Source: an uncultured Bacteroidia bacterium (GTDB lineage: Bacteria > Bacteroidota > Bacteroidia > Bacteroidales > Prolixibacteraceae). From it: 64,000 nt of DNA. The stretch spans positions 1-64,000 of the forward strand of contig CAIYPA010000258.1 in NCBI GenBank assembly GCA_903927965.1, written 5' to 3'. The notes under the pieces were generated by a model. That model worked only from the letters and a program-made list of their open reading frames with translations. It did no database searches and was not told the DNA's origin. Positions 31,753 to 42,391 of this stretch are shown one piece after another (position 1 is the stretch's first letter; each line of letters opens with the position of its first letter). The position numbers were made by a program, and so were the translations under genes.

Positions 31753-33840
31753 TCAATGAAGTTTTTCAGGGTACGTAATTCTGACGTGATAAATGTTGTG
31801 CAGTTTTTCAAGGAAAATTTCTTTTAACAAGGTAATATCCCTGAAAGTGAGAGGTGCAAAATCAAGCTGACCCGCTTCTATTTTCAGTTTGAAAATATGA
31901 TCAATCAGTTTTACAAAGTTCTCATTGTTTTTTTTATCAAGGCTCCTGGATGCTGCTTCGATACTGTCGGCAAGCATAACGACAGCCGTTTCGCGTGTTG
32001 CAGGTACCGGCCCGGGATAAGTAAAGCGTGCCTCGTCTATTTCACTTTTACTTTTTTTGTTCAATTGGATATAATAATACCCGGTCTTGGTGGTACCATG
32101 GTGCGTGCTGATAAAGTCGATAATTTGTTCCGGTATTTTGTGCTGATGAGCAAGTTCGACACCTAACCGGACATGTTCCATGATTTTTTGGGCACTCTCC
32201 TCAAAAGTGAGCTGGTCATGAGGATTGATCCCTATTGCCTGATTTTCAGTAAAATACTGAGGATTCAGCAATTTGCCGATATCATGGTATAGTGCCCCTG
32301 CCCTAACCAATAAAGGATTGCCCCCCAATCTTAAAATGGCTTCCTCTGCTAGATTGGCCACCTGCAAGGAATGTTGAAAAGTGCCGGGTGCTTCCTCTGC
32401 CAATTTTCGGAGCAACTTCTGGTTAGAATAGGACAACTCGATCAGAGTAACATCCGAGACAAATCCAAACGATTTCTCGATCAAAAAAACAACGATATAA
32501 GTGATCAGCGTAAGGACTGCATTGATCAGGAACCATTTCATCATCGACCAGTCGATCGCGGCAAAACTGGCTTCCTGGATCAGTGATATACTGATATAAG
32601 TTGCTGCATAAACGAAGAAGATAATGATCGAAGTAAGGATCAATTGGTCGCGCCGCTGTAGGTTGTTCTGGCTGATTACAGCAATACTTCCGGCAGGAAT
32701 AGAAAGAAGAATGAATTCATACCCATTGGGAACCATAAATCCGACAATAATGGCAGTAATGGTGTTCACAAAGATTGCAAGCCTCGCATCAAGAAAGGTA
32801 CGGATAATCAAGGCAAGGGCAGTAAATGGAACAATATAAACTGGGAAATTATTTGCAGATACAATGAACCGGCAGAACAGGACCATCAACGTCATCATAA
32901 ACAGGGTGAAGGTAACATCACGCTTTGACTTAAGTAACTTACGCCTGATATTGTAGATAAACAAAAACAACGTTAGCAACAACATACTAATAAACAATGC
33001 CTTACCTATTACTATCAGATAATATTTTGTCAGATCGCCCCGACTTTTCTCGAATGCCGATTTCAATGAATCAAGTATGATATATGTTCTGGCTGAAATC
33101 ACATCCCCTTGTGATACAATACGTTCACCTTCCTGGACGACACCATAGGTTGTCGAAAGGTTTTCAAGAATTTTTTGCTCCTCTGCCTTCGTTTTCTCGG
33201 CATCATAAGTCAGATTGGCTGACAAGTATTCTTCAGGATGCAATTTATCTATGATTTTTTTATAATCGGGATCACCTTTTTTAAGTTGGGTCAACAAAAC
33301 GTTCGCTTCTGAATAAGCCCTTTTTAATGAATATAACTGACCTACCGCAACCTTCTCGGCAAGGTTGTTCCTAATTTTCAATAATTCCCGTTTCCCTGCA
33401 AGAGGTGGATAATTGCTGATGTCCTGTTCGAGGATTCCTGAATTGTAGATTTTTTCAAATAGGATAACCACTTTGCTTTTTACGATTCTCGAATAGTAGA
33501 TCTCAGTGTTCTCCTTAAGTGTAATTTCATCAAGTTTTAATGACAACAAGTTAATTTGCTGATTTTTAATCGAATCATGTAAAATATAAAATGGCGTTAG
33601 TGATTTTAGTAAGGAATCGTGTTCCTGTTTGATTGCATCATCCGATTTAAGGATAGCAAAATTGAAAGGGGCAATCAAAGTCGCGTGCATCCAGGGTCTC
33701 CCTTTTTGAAATTCATAACGGAACCTTCCCTCCTGAGGCATCGCAAAGTAGAGGATAACACCAGTAAAGATGAAAATCAACGTCAAATAGATTGAATGCC
33801 AGCTTGAGGTTTCAAACCAATTGTTCTTCCTTAGATCCAT
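31753..33840 (-). CDS. 7TM-HD (PgpH-like) cyclic-di-AMP phosphodiesterase family
   Basis: 7TMR-HDED-like N-terminus, multi-TM, HD: APGTFQHSLQVANLAEEAILRLGGNPLLVRAGALYHDIGKLLNP. Confidence 0.9.
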   Translation of the reverse strand: MDLRKNNWFETSSWHSIYLTLIFIFTGVILYFAMPQEGRFRYEFQKGRPWMHATLIAPFNFAILKSDDAIKQEHDSLLKSLTPFYILHDSIKNQQINLLSLKLDEITLKENTEIYYSRIVKSKVVILFEKIYNSGILEQDISNYPPLAGKRELLKIRNNLAEKVAVGQLYSLKRAYSEANVLLTQLKKGDPDYKKIIDKLHPEEYLSANLTYDAEKTKAEEQKILENLSTTYGVVQEGERIVSQGDVISARTYIILDSLKSAFEKSRGDLTKYYLIVIGKALFISMLLLTLFLFIYNIRRKLLKSKRDVTFTLFMMTLMVLFCRFIVSANNFPVYIVPFTALALIIRTFLDARLAIFVNTITAIIVGFMVPNGYEFILLSIPAGSIAVISQNNLQRRDQLILTSIIIFFVYAATYISISLIQEASFAAIDWSMMKWFLINAVLTLITYIVVFLIEKSFGFVSDVTLIELSYSNQKLLRKLAEEAPGTFQHSLQVANLAEEAILRLGGNPLLVRAGALYHDIGKLLNPQYFTENQAIGINPHDQLTFEESAQKIMEHVRLGVELAHQHKIPEQIIDFISTHHGTTKTGYYYIQLNKKSKSEIDEARFTYPGPVPATRETAVVMLADSIEAASRSLDKKNNENFVKLIDHIFKLKIEAGQLDFAPLTFRDITLLKEIFLEKLHNIYHVRITYPEKLH

Positions 33841-33919
33841 AATTTTTTTTCTTATCTTAAAATAAAAGCCGCAACCAATTATTTTATATTTTTGGATAAA
33901 TCAAAAGTAGTTATTTTTA

Positions 33920-34729
33920 ATGAGATACGGGATTTCCAACCTCAGCATTGTTCCAATGCGTTCAGAGCCACGCGAAGATAGCGAAATGTGTTCTCAAATA
34001 CTTTTTGGTGAGCACTATACAATAAATCAACTTAAGGACAAGTGGTGCCGGATTACCCTTGCATTCGATGGTTATGAAGGGTGGATTGACCGTAAAATGA
34101 TCAATGAAATCGATGAAAAGTACTTTCTCTTACTGGCCAAAGTTCCGATTGTTGTGACGACCGACCCAGTTAACAGGGTTCAGGTCAAGTCAGGTAATGA
34201 TGGATTTTTCATTGTTGCCGGAAGTTCATTGCCGCATTACAAGCCATTTGCCCAAACTTTTAAACTTGGGAAGATGGCCTATAAGTTAAAGCCTAAAATG
34301 AAAACTGGCCCCGATGGAGATATTCGCGAACTCCTGATCGGAAACGCACTTAATTTCTACAATGTGCCCTATCTTTGGGGAGGCCGTTCTCCTTTTGGGA
34401 TTGATTGTTCGGGATTTTCACAGATATTATACAAAATGGCCGGTATTCCAATCCCGCGAGATGTAGCACAGCAAGCCCTTATTGGCGAAAATCTTAGCTT
34501 CGTGGAAGAGGCTTTACCAGGTGACCTTGCCTTTTTTGACAACGATGAAGGTGTTGTTGTCCATGTTGGTATCATTTGGACCGAGAAAAAAATTATTCAC
34601 TGTTCAGGCAAAGTTAGGATCGACAAAGTTGATCAGTTTGGAATCTATAATGTCGATACAAAGAGATATACCCATCAAATGAGGTTGATGCGCCGAATAA
34701 TTGGTGTTGTAAATAACCCACAAGGATGA
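33920..34729 (+). CDS. NlpC/P60 family peptidase with SH3-like N-terminus
   Basis: NVPYLWGGRSPFGIDCSGFSQILYKMAGIPIPRDVAQQ; VVHVGIIW. Confidence 0.93.
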   Translation: MRYGISNLSIVPMRSEPREDSEMCSQILFGEHYTINQLKDKWCRITLAFDGYEGWIDRKMINEIDEKYFLLLAKVPIVVTTDPVNRVQVKSGNDGFFIVAGSSLPHYKPFAQTFKLGKMAYKLKPKMKTGPDGDIRELLIGNALNFYNVPYLWGGRSPFGIDCSGFSQILYKMAGIPIPRDVAQQALIGENLSFVEEALPGDLAFFDNDEGVVVHVGIIWTEKKIIHCSGKVRIDKVDQFGIYNVDTKRYTHQMRLMRRIIGVVNNPQG

Positions 34730-34778
34730 TATACGATTGATTTGCAGGCATACAAGGAATTATTAACTACATATAAAT

Positions 34779-34871
34779 ATGGGACATCTTGATATATTAG
34801 GTTATCTGTTTGCCATTTTAGTTGTGGTTTACATCGTATATCGCACCTCCGATAAAAAAAAGGAAGAATAA
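34779..34871 (+). CDS. Predicted 30-aa single-pass membrane peptide (absent from ORF track)
   Basis: ATG..TAA reading MGHLDILGYLFAILVVVYIVYRTSDKKKEE: hydrophobic helix plus charged tail, 18 bp before NUDIX start. Confidence 0.5.
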   Translation: MGHLDILGYLFAILVVVYIVYRTSDKKKEE

Positions 34872-34889
34872 CAACAAACAAATTGACTT

Positions 34890-35333
34890 ATGACCAGTCC
34901 TGAATTGAAATTCTGTTACAAGTATCCCCGTGCCGCCTTTACTGTTGACGCTATCATTGTCGCAAGTGACCACTGCGAAGATATGATTTTGCTGATCCTA
35001 CGTAAATATAACCCGTATGCCGGTAAATGGGCGTTACCTGGTGGATTTTTTGAAATGGATGAAACCTTGGAAGACGCCTGTAAGCGCGAGCTATTTGAAG
35101 AGACTGGGGTCAAAAATGTCACCCTTCATCAGTTTTTTACCTTCGATGCAATCAACAGGGATCCGCGCGATCGGACAATTACGACTGTTTTTCATGGAAG
35201 AATGCCAGAGCCTATTCCTGTTACCGGAGGCGATGATGCCGCTACAGCACGATGGTTCCCGATTATCTCCTTACCAGAAATGGCATTCGACCACGCTGAA
35301 ATCCTTAGGAAATTTGTAAAAGAGAAAATTTGA
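34890..35333 (+). CDS. NUDIX hydrolase
   Basis: GGFFEMDETLEDACKRELFEETGV NUDIX box. Confidence 0.95.
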   Translation: MTSPELKFCYKYPRAAFTVDAIIVASDHCEDMILLILRKYNPYAGKWALPGGFFEMDETLEDACKRELFEETGVKNVTLHQFFTFDAINRDPRDRTITTVFHGRMPEPIPVTGGDDAATARWFPIISLPEMAFDHAEILRKFVKEKI

Positions 35334-35380
35334 ATCGGATCAAAAAAAAGATTCCGAAATTAATATTGACAGAAAATCCT

Positions 35381-36046
35381 TCATCTGATGCACAATCTAA
35401 GATTTCCAACAGTTTCTGGACCTTCATTGAACAGTAAATCAAGAATGCTCAGGTTAGGTACAAACCCAAATTTTTCCTGGAATACCTGAGTATATGGGGT
35501 AGGAATAAAGTGAGGGTCAACACTTTGTTTCACTGTTTTAGGATGGATTTGATATCTTAAATCATCAATTGTTTCAGGAACTTTCCCGACAGGCAAGTAT
35601 TCCTCCGTAAATTTTAAATCTTTTTTGATATCAAGACATTCAAAAAGGATCCTTTGGATTTCCATATTAAAATCAAATAAATACTTCCATCTTTTTTCGT
35701 GATAATAGGGTGCAAGATCGTCTGCATAATATTCAAAGAAGGGTGAATTATTGTAAGCTGACGAAATTCCGCGCCAATGGATCTGTTGCCATTGATGATC
35801 GTAAGACAATTTGATATCCCTAATGGGCCCTTTAGCCCTGGGACCATCGACTACTGGCAGAGACAGTTGAATGGGGCTATTGGCAGTCAATATGATTGTA
35901 CGGTTACGATAAGTCTGCTTGAGATAGCTTTCACAAGTTTCGACCTGGACTTCACTGTATCCAACCAACTTTGTAAAATACTGTATTGGTGCGAGATACG
36001 CGCAACTCAATAATACTGCTGTTTTTCTGTTTTCGATATCCATCAC
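35381..36046 (-). CDS. WbqC-like family protein
   Basis: LLSCAYLAPIQYFTKL..ETCESYLKQTYRNRTIILTANSPIQLSLPV. Confidence 0.85.
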   Translation of the reverse strand: MMDIENRKTAVLLSCAYLAPIQYFTKLVGYSEVQVETCESYLKQTYRNRTIILTANSPIQLSLPVVDGPRAKGPIRDIKLSYDHQWQQIHWRGISSAYNNSPFFEYYADDLAPYYHEKRWKYLFDFNMEIQRILFECLDIKKDLKFTEEYLPVGKVPETIDDLRYQIHPKTVKQSVDPHFIPTPYTQVFQEKFGFVPNLSILDLLFNEGPETVGNLRLCIR

Positions 36047-36144
36047 CCTCTATCCAATATTGAACGAAAATACACTTTTTTATTCTCGAAATTCACCAGG
36101 CTAATTTTTTAATTATTATTAGGTTCGATTGCAGGATTTTATTG

Positions 36145-36200
36145 AGTTGCAAGCCAGTTGCCAGAAACCAGTTGCCAGTCGCCAAAAACCAATACCAGTC
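36145..36200. repeat. Degenerate gttgccag array
   Basis: gttgcaagccagttgccagaaaccagttgccagtcgccaaaaaccaataccag; same core as the 28.9-kb array. Confidence 0.75.
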
Positions 36201-36300
36201 ATTATTTGCCAATATTAATTTAATCAATCAATTCCTTTGATTTCAAATACATTAAATATAATTTTGGGGGACAGATTTCTGACAACCAAAAAAAATTACC

Positions 36301-37887
36301 ATGGAAAAATCGATGAATCAAAATTCAAAAAACAAACGTCCCTTAAAAATCGGAGAAGTTGCAACTACGGAGTTTTCAACAGTAAACAGAAGGAATTTTT
36401 TGGGTACAATTGCTGCTTCGGCAGCTGCATTTACAATTGTGCCACGTCATGTCATGGGTGGAAATGGTTTTGTTGCACCGAATGATAAGACAACACTTGC
36501 CTATATCGGAGTGGGCACACAAGGTATGAGGGAGCTGCTCCAAATTCTGGATATCCCTGAATTACAAATAATTGCAGTTTGTGATCCACAAAAGGAAGCA
36601 ATTGGCTATTTTGATTGGTCGAAAATTGGGCTCAGAGATGATATCCGTAAAAAATTAAATAATCCGGGGTGGACTTCAGGGGGCGACAATACTGTTCCTG
36701 GAGGCCGTGAGAATGGGAAAGCGATTGTGGATGAATATTACCGGAAATTCCGACCTGATCAAAAGCTCAGTAGTTGCAATGCCTATGCCGATTTCAGGGA
36801 GATGTTCCAAAAAGAAAAGGACCTGGATGCTGTTAAAGTGATGACCCCCGATCATTTGCATGGCCTGCTTGCTACTGCTGCAATTAAACGGGGAATCCAC
36901 ATATCTATTCATAAGCCATTATCAAACAGATTATTAGAAGGCAGAAAAGTGATTGAACTAGCCCGTAATAATCCTAAAGTGACTACCCATCTGATTCCTT
37001 GGGATTCCAACGGTTCGATGGAACAGGTAATGAAATGGATCAGTGAAGGTCAAATTGGAACCCTTAAAGAAGTACACAACTGGTCGAACCGACCAGTGTG
37101 GCCTCAATATCCCACAATACCACTCGACAAACCAGCAATTCCTAAAGGTTTCGACTGGGATTTGTGGCTTGGTCCGGAAGCTGAACGTACTTACCACCCA
37201 AATTATACAAATATGGTTTTCAGGGGATGGTACGATTTTGGTGGCGGTTCGATGGCCGATATGGGGCATTACAGTTTGTGGACTGTATTTAAGGCACTTG
37301 AACTTGAAGCCCCGAAGATTATAGAACCCAATCTTAGCCATGTTTGTGGTATAAAAGATAGTTCCGCCTTTCAGATCAAAAATGATTTCTCCTTTCCGAT
37401 GGCTTCCTCTGTCCGGTTTAAATATCCTGCAAAGGGATCCCGCCCACCGGTTGACTTGATATGGTATGATGGTGGAATACGCCCACCTGTTCCAGTTGAA
37501 TTGTATGAGGATAACCAGGAGTTTACACCAGAAGGGATGATGTTCGTTGGGGATAAGGGGAAAATTCTCGCTGGATTTCATGTCGATGATCCAAAACTGA
37601 TCCCTGAAAAACGGATGAAAGGAATTGAGGTTCCCAAGACCACAAAGGAAGCCAAACCTAACGGTTTTCAATTGTTCCTTAATGCTTTGCGTGCCGGAAA
37701 ACAATGTCCGGGAAGTTTTACTGAGGCAGTACATATCACTGAGGCAGTCAACTTGTATGCCGCATCTTTAAGGACAGGGCGAATGCTGAAATACGATGCT
37801 TCCCAAATGAAAATTACAAATGTCCCGGAAGCCAATAAATACCTTGTTCGAGATTACCGTAAAGGCTGGAATCCGGAGACGATTTAG
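36301..37887 (+). CDS. Gfo/Idh/MocA family oxidoreductase with Tat-like signal
   Basis: NRRNFLGTIAASAAAFTIVPRHVMGG; LAYIGVGTQGMRELLQ; ISIHKPLSNRLLEG. Confidence 0.92.
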   Translation: MEKSMNQNSKNKRPLKIGEVATTEFSTVNRRNFLGTIAASAAAFTIVPRHVMGGNGFVAPNDKTTLAYIGVGTQGMRELLQILDIPELQIIAVCDPQKEAIGYFDWSKIGLRDDIRKKLNNPGWTSGGDNTVPGGRENGKAIVDEYYRKFRPDQKLSSCNAYADFREMFQKEKDLDAVKVMTPDHLHGLLATAAIKRGIHISIHKPLSNRLLEGRKVIELARNNPKVTTHLIPWDSNGSMEQVMKWISEGQIGTLKEVHNWSNRPVWPQYPTIPLDKPAIPKGFDWDLWLGPEAERTYHPNYTNMVFRGWYDFGGGSMADMGHYSLWTVFKALELEAPKIIEPNLSHVCGIKDSSAFQIKNDFSFPMASSVRFKYPAKGSRPPVDLIWYDGGIRPPVPVELYEDNQEFTPEGMMFVGDKGKILAGFHVDDPKLIPEKRMKGIEVPKTTKEAKPNGFQLFLNALRAGKQCPGSFTEAVHITEAVNLYAASLRTGRMLKYDASQMKITNVPEANKYLVRDYRKGWNPETI

Positions 37888-37896
37888 AAAGACAGA

Positions 37897-37928
37897 GAAT
37901 GAAGAAATGAAAGAATGAAGAAATGAAG
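37897..37928. repeat. 16-bp tandem repeat gaatgaagaaatgaa(a/g) x2
   Basis: Read directly, 10 bp after the preceding stop codon. Confidence 0.9.
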
Positions 37929-38040
37929 GGAAAATATGGCTCACAAAAAGGATGTAATTAGAAGATTAAATCCTTGCACTTCAAAAGAAATGACAATAAA
38001 ATTGAGATGATAATATTGAAAATTAATTAATTGAAATACT

Positions 38041-38910
38041 ATGAACGAAATAAACAGAAGGCAATTTATTGGGAAGACCTTATACGGATTAGGATCAGCT
38101 GCGGTGATTTCGCAGGTTCCATTTGAAAGTTTTGGTTCACATCCTGCTGGGAGAACAAAACATCCGCTTGGATTTCAGGTCTATACGATCAGGGAAATGC
38201 TCGTAAAGGATTTTGCGGGAACATTAAAGATGATGGCAAACCTGGGTTATTCCGGCGTTGAGATGTGTTCCCCTTCCGGATACATCTCATCTGGGTTTGA
38301 GCCCCTTGTGAAGATGAAATCAGGTGATATGCGCAAAATAATCAACGATTCTGGCCTTGTATGCGAAAGTTCACACTTTACTTTCGGGGAATTAAAGGAC
38401 AATCTCGATGACCGGATAGAATTTGCCAAACAATTGGGAATGAGCCAGATGATTTGTTCAAGCTTTTGGTTGCCCAAAAACGCCACAATGAGCGACTGGG
38501 TGAAAGCCTGCGATCAACTGAATGAAATCGGGACGAAGACTAAAAAAGCTGGCTTGCAAATGGGATATCACAACCACCATATGGAATTTGAGAAGATCGA
38601 CGGTGTTTTGATCTATGATGAATTGATGAAGCAACTTGATCCCGATCTCGTCAAAATGCAATTTCAGGTAGCGGTCATATCGATTGGATATAAGGCATCC
38701 TCCTACTTTTTGAAGTATCCAAAACGGTTTATTTCTGCCCATCTTGCCGACTGGTCAACAACTGAAAACAAGCAGGTTCCTGTTGGACAAGGTGTTGTAG
38801 ATTGGAAGGAATTTTATGCTGCTGCTGAAAAAACAGGTGTTAAAAATTTCTTTGTTGAGATGGACCTGGATAAATTTAAACCGAGTGCAGAATACATTAA
38901 GTCACTTTAA
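38041..38910 (+). CDS. Sugar phosphate isomerase/epimerase (TIM barrel), Tat-like signal
   Basis: RRQFIGKTLYGLGSAAV; MANLGYSGVEMCSPSGY; KAGLQMGYHNHHMEFEKIDG. Confidence 0.88.
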   Translation: MNEINRRQFIGKTLYGLGSAAVISQVPFESFGSHPAGRTKHPLGFQVYTIREMLVKDFAGTLKMMANLGYSGVEMCSPSGYISSGFEPLVKMKSGDMRKIINDSGLVCESSHFTFGELKDNLDDRIEFAKQLGMSQMICSSFWLPKNATMSDWVKACDQLNEIGTKTKKAGLQMGYHNHHMEFEKIDGVLIYDELMKQLDPDLVKMQFQVAVISIGYKASSYFLKYPKRFISAHLADWSTTENKQVPVGQGVVDWKEFYAAAEKTGVKNFFVEMDLDKFKPSAEYIKSL

Positions 38911-39153
38911 CCTGTTGGATTTCGATCTTTGAGTCAATCAACATATTGATTATCAGGTTACTAAAAATTAAATGGAATAATGCCGGTCTGGTATTGAAAA
39001 ATACTGGCCGGCATTTGGTTTTAGATCAATGTGAATTTTCAAGTAGTATTTATGGGGTATTGTTGGGATGGCTCAGCTCTGATTTATAAAACTTTCCAAA
39101 AAAGACTTGAATATCAAGAAAACCTAATAATTGAGAGGGTAAACATTACAAAA

Positions 39154-39182
39154 AAGGCTGAAAGCATTAAGCTCTCAGCCTT
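39154..39182. terminator. Rho-independent terminator
   Basis: aaggctgaaagc-attaa-gctctcagcctt stem flanked by A and T runs, 3' of the M16 gene (minus strand). Confidence 0.75.
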
Positions 39183-39225
39183 AATTTTTAATCTATATTA
39201 TTAATATACAATATTTTATACCAAT

Positions 39226-42156
39226 TTAATAGTTGAATATATCCTTTAATGTAAGTTCTGTGACGGGTCCAACTTTCTTTAATTGGGTCTGGTCCGCATC
39301 CTTTTTATTGCCTACAATCATGTAAGTGTATTTTTTATCCTTAAACCGCTCATCAAAGAATTTTTGAATATCGTTGATCGTAACAGTCTTAGCATTGTCA
39401 TAATAATCTTTGCGGATATCATAATCTATACCTAATTTCTTGTTTTGAAGCCAGTTATAGAAAATATTGCTTTTGATGATCCGCTCGGTCTGTATGCTTT
39501 TAATTACGCTCTCTTTTGCAATATTGAACGATTTCTCATCAACGATCATTTTGGAAAACAACCCGTTCATAGCCCCGATCGCATCCATCATTTTATTGGC
39601 CTGTGTATAAACAGCCCCATAAATATAAAAGGAATTCTCCTTTTTGGTTGGGCGTTGATAATTGCACCATGCCGAATAAGCCAAAGCCCTTGCTTCACGA
39701 ATCTCCTGAAATACAACAGAACTCATTGAATTTCCATAATATTCATTGAATACCCTTGAGTTTACCAACGTTTTAGGGTCAAAAGGGAGGTCACGCGACA
39801 TCAAAATGATGTCCACCTGCGATTTATCGTAATCAACAAAAAACACTTTGTTCTGATCGGTTTTCTGCTCAGTAAATACCTTTTCTGACGGAATAGGCAG
39901 CACTTTTGGAACAAGGAGGTGATTTTCGGCTACAAGAGCCTTTGACTTGGCAAATTCGGTTGGACCATAGTAAAATACCCTATGCGGATAACTGCAGAAT
40001 TTGTGGATCAGATCGGTAAGGGTAACCGGGTCGATGCTTCTAAGTTCCTCTTCTGAAATGATATTCGAGAATGGGGATTCCTTGCCATATTTGCCATAAT
40101 TACCGAGTGCTGTTGAAATCATGTTCTGGTCTTTTTTCTGGTTTTCCCTTTCCTTGATGATTCCGTCAATAAATTTGTTGTATGCTTCCTTATCAGCTTT
40201 GGCTCCGGCAAGTAATTGTTCAAGTAATTTTAAACCTGCCTGACTGTTCTGATCCAATCCGCTGATCGTCACAACCGACCTGTCAGTTTCGGTGTTCACG
40301 CTTAATGAGACTCCCAGTTTATAAAGCTCTTTCTTGAATTGCTCCGCATTCATCGTTCCTGTACCAAGGTATGGCAGATATTTAACTGCAAGGGCAAGTT
40401 TGGGATCATTGTTCGTTCCGATTTCGGCAACATAATTGAGCGAGAACAATTCGTTCGTTGCGTTTTGGATGTAATCGAAATTGACGTTGTCGTTCAATTT
40501 CTCCTCCTTGATGGCTGCTGAATAATTCACAAAAACAGGTTCAAGTGGTGTAGCACCCTGATTGATAAATGTTTTCAAATATTCAGATTGGTCGGCGCGA
40601 TTGATGGCGATTGGCGTTATGATTGGTTTTTCTACCTTTACAAGTCCCTGGGCAGGTCCGGTCCTTTTAAATACGATTACATAGTTGTCCTTATAGTTCG
40701 CATTTGCAAATTCGACTAGTTGCGCTTTTGTAATTTTAGCCAATTCATCATTATATGCCAATTCAGTTGCCCAATCAGAATTCCTTACAAACGACTCAAG
40801 GAATGTGAAAGCTCTTCCATTGGTCTCGTTCTGACGGATCTTTTGCAATTTCAGGTTGTTAACAGATGCCTGTATCAACCATTCGTCAAACTCCCCTTTT
40901 TTTACCTTTTCAATTTCAGCAAGTAGCAGATCCCGTACCTCCTCGAGTTTTTGTCCCTGACGTGGTGTCCCTGAAAAAAGATGATACCCATAATCTGATT
41001 CAAAATTGCTACCACTACTGGCTTTAAGCACCTTTTGTTGTTGGTTAAGGTCCAAATCGATTAACCCGGCCACCGAATTTGAAAGTATATAATCAATTAG
41101 GGTTACAAATTTTCGGTCGCTTGATTGATAACCATTGAACCGATATGCAAACTGGACTTGTTCAGCTTCGGGACCAACAACCTCCTTGACAATCGGAGCA
41201 GTGATGGCCGCCTCTTTGGGGAACTCATTCTTTGGCAGTTCCTTTGATTCATATTTTCCAAAAGTACCATCGATAATTTTAATAGTTTCATCACAATCCA
41301 AATCACCGCTTAAAACAAAAACCATGTTATTGGGTACATACCAGGTATGGTAAAATTTCATAATGTTCACCATCGAAGGGTTTTTCAAGTGTTCCGGAAA
41401 TCCGATAATGTCGCGTCCCAGAGGGTGTGTAGGATAAAGTCCCGACATTAATGCGTTGTTCAAACGCATGTCATCCATATCCTGGTACATGTTAAACTCT
41501 TCGTAAACGGTTTCCAATTCGGTATGGAAAAGCCTGAGTATAGGATTACGGAAACGTTCGCTTTCCATCCCTATCCATTTTTTCAGTTCATTCACTGGGA
41601 TGTCGTTCATGTATGCAGTAACGCTGTAGTTTGTGAAAGCGTTTGTGCTTTTGGCACCAATAGATGCAGACATTTTATCATATTCATTTGGAATAGCAAA
41701 TTTGGAGGCAGCCTGTGATGCTTGATCGATTTGTTTGTAAATTTCTTTTTTTACCACCGGATCCTTTACTCCTTTGTATTTTTCAAAAAGATTGGAAATA
41801 CTGTCGAGCAAAACTTTTTCATTTGCCCAATTTGTCGTGCCAAATTGATCGGTTCCTTTAAACATCATGTGCTCAAGATAGTGGGCTAATCCAGTTGTTT
41901 CGACTGGGTCATTGATCGAACCCGCCCTGACACCAATTAACCCCATGGCTCTGGGTTCATCCTTATTTACAGACAGATAGACTTTTAATCCATTTTTAAG
42001 GGTATAAATCCTTGTCTTCAATGGATCGTTTGTGACTTGCTCGTAGGTGTAACCATTTTTATCGGTGACGACCTCTTTCGTGTACCTTGAATTATTACAC
42101 GAAAACAAAAAGCCCAGCATAATCAGGGCAGGAAGAATTCGGATCAAAGTTTTCAT
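39226..42156 (-). CDS. M16 family metallopeptidase (insulinase-like), lipoprotein
   Basis: Lipobox LFSC; GLAHYLEHMMFKGT (HxxEH) and downstream E; two M16 halves. Confidence 0.95.
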   Translation of the reverse strand: MKTLIRILPALIMLGFLFSCNNSRYTKEVVTDKNGYTYEQVTNDPLKTRIYTLKNGLKVYLSVNKDEPRAMGLIGVRAGSINDPVETTGLAHYLEHMMFKGTDQFGTTNWANEKVLLDSISNLFEKYKGVKDPVVKKEIYKQIDQASQAASKFAIPNEYDKMSASIGAKSTNAFTNYSVTAYMNDIPVNELKKWIGMESERFRNPILRLFHTELETVYEEFNMYQDMDDMRLNNALMSGLYPTHPLGRDIIGFPEHLKNPSMVNIMKFYHTWYVPNNMVFVLSGDLDCDETIKIIDGTFGKYESKELPKNEFPKEAAITAPIVKEVVGPEAEQVQFAYRFNGYQSSDRKFVTLIDYILSNSVAGLIDLDLNQQQKVLKASSGSNFESDYGYHLFSGTPRQGQKLEEVRDLLLAEIEKVKKGEFDEWLIQASVNNLKLQKIRQNETNGRAFTFLESFVRNSDWATELAYNDELAKITKAQLVEFANANYKDNYVIVFKRTGPAQGLVKVEKPIITPIAINRADQSEYLKTFINQGATPLEPVFVNYSAAIKEEKLNDNVNFDYIQNATNELFSLNYVAEIGTNNDPKLALAVKYLPYLGTGTMNAEQFKKELYKLGVSLSVNTETDRSVVTISGLDQNSQAGLKLLEQLLAGAKADKEAYNKFIDGIIKERENQKKDQNMISTALGNYGKYGKESPFSNIISEEELRSIDPVTLTDLIHKFCSYPHRVFYYGPTEFAKSKALVAENHLLVPKVLPIPSEKVFTEQKTDQNKVFFVDYDKSQVDIILMSRDLPFDPKTLVNSRVFNEYYGNSMSSVVFQEIREARALAYSAWCNYQRPTKKENSFYIYGAVYTQANKMMDAIGAMNGLFSKMIVDEKSFNIAKESVIKSIQTERIIKSNIFYNWLQNKKLGIDYDIRKDYYDNAKTVTINDIQKFFDERFKDKKYTYMIVGNKKDADQTQLKKVGPVTELTLKDIFNY

Positions 42157-42302
42157 AGGATAAAAAATGAGTTGTTAATAAAGAATTTTAAGCGGCCTAA
42201 AATTAGTGATTTGCAAATACAATTATTCAAATCTGTAGATGCTTATTGTACAAATTTTCGGGCTAAGTTTTGCCAAATGAAGCAACCTTATAAAAGAAGG
42301 AA

Positions 42303-42326
42303 CCTGCCGGATGGCGGTCCGGCAGG
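42303..42326 (-). terminator. Hairpin terminator
   Basis: CCTGCCGGA-tggcgg-TCCGGCAGG perfect stem 3' of the 42392-42886 gene. Confidence 0.75.
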
Positions 42327-42391
42327 CTTTTGGAATTTTGTGCAGTCATCGCTGCAGCTGGGGTTATCATTGATAGACTCAATTTCTTCTT

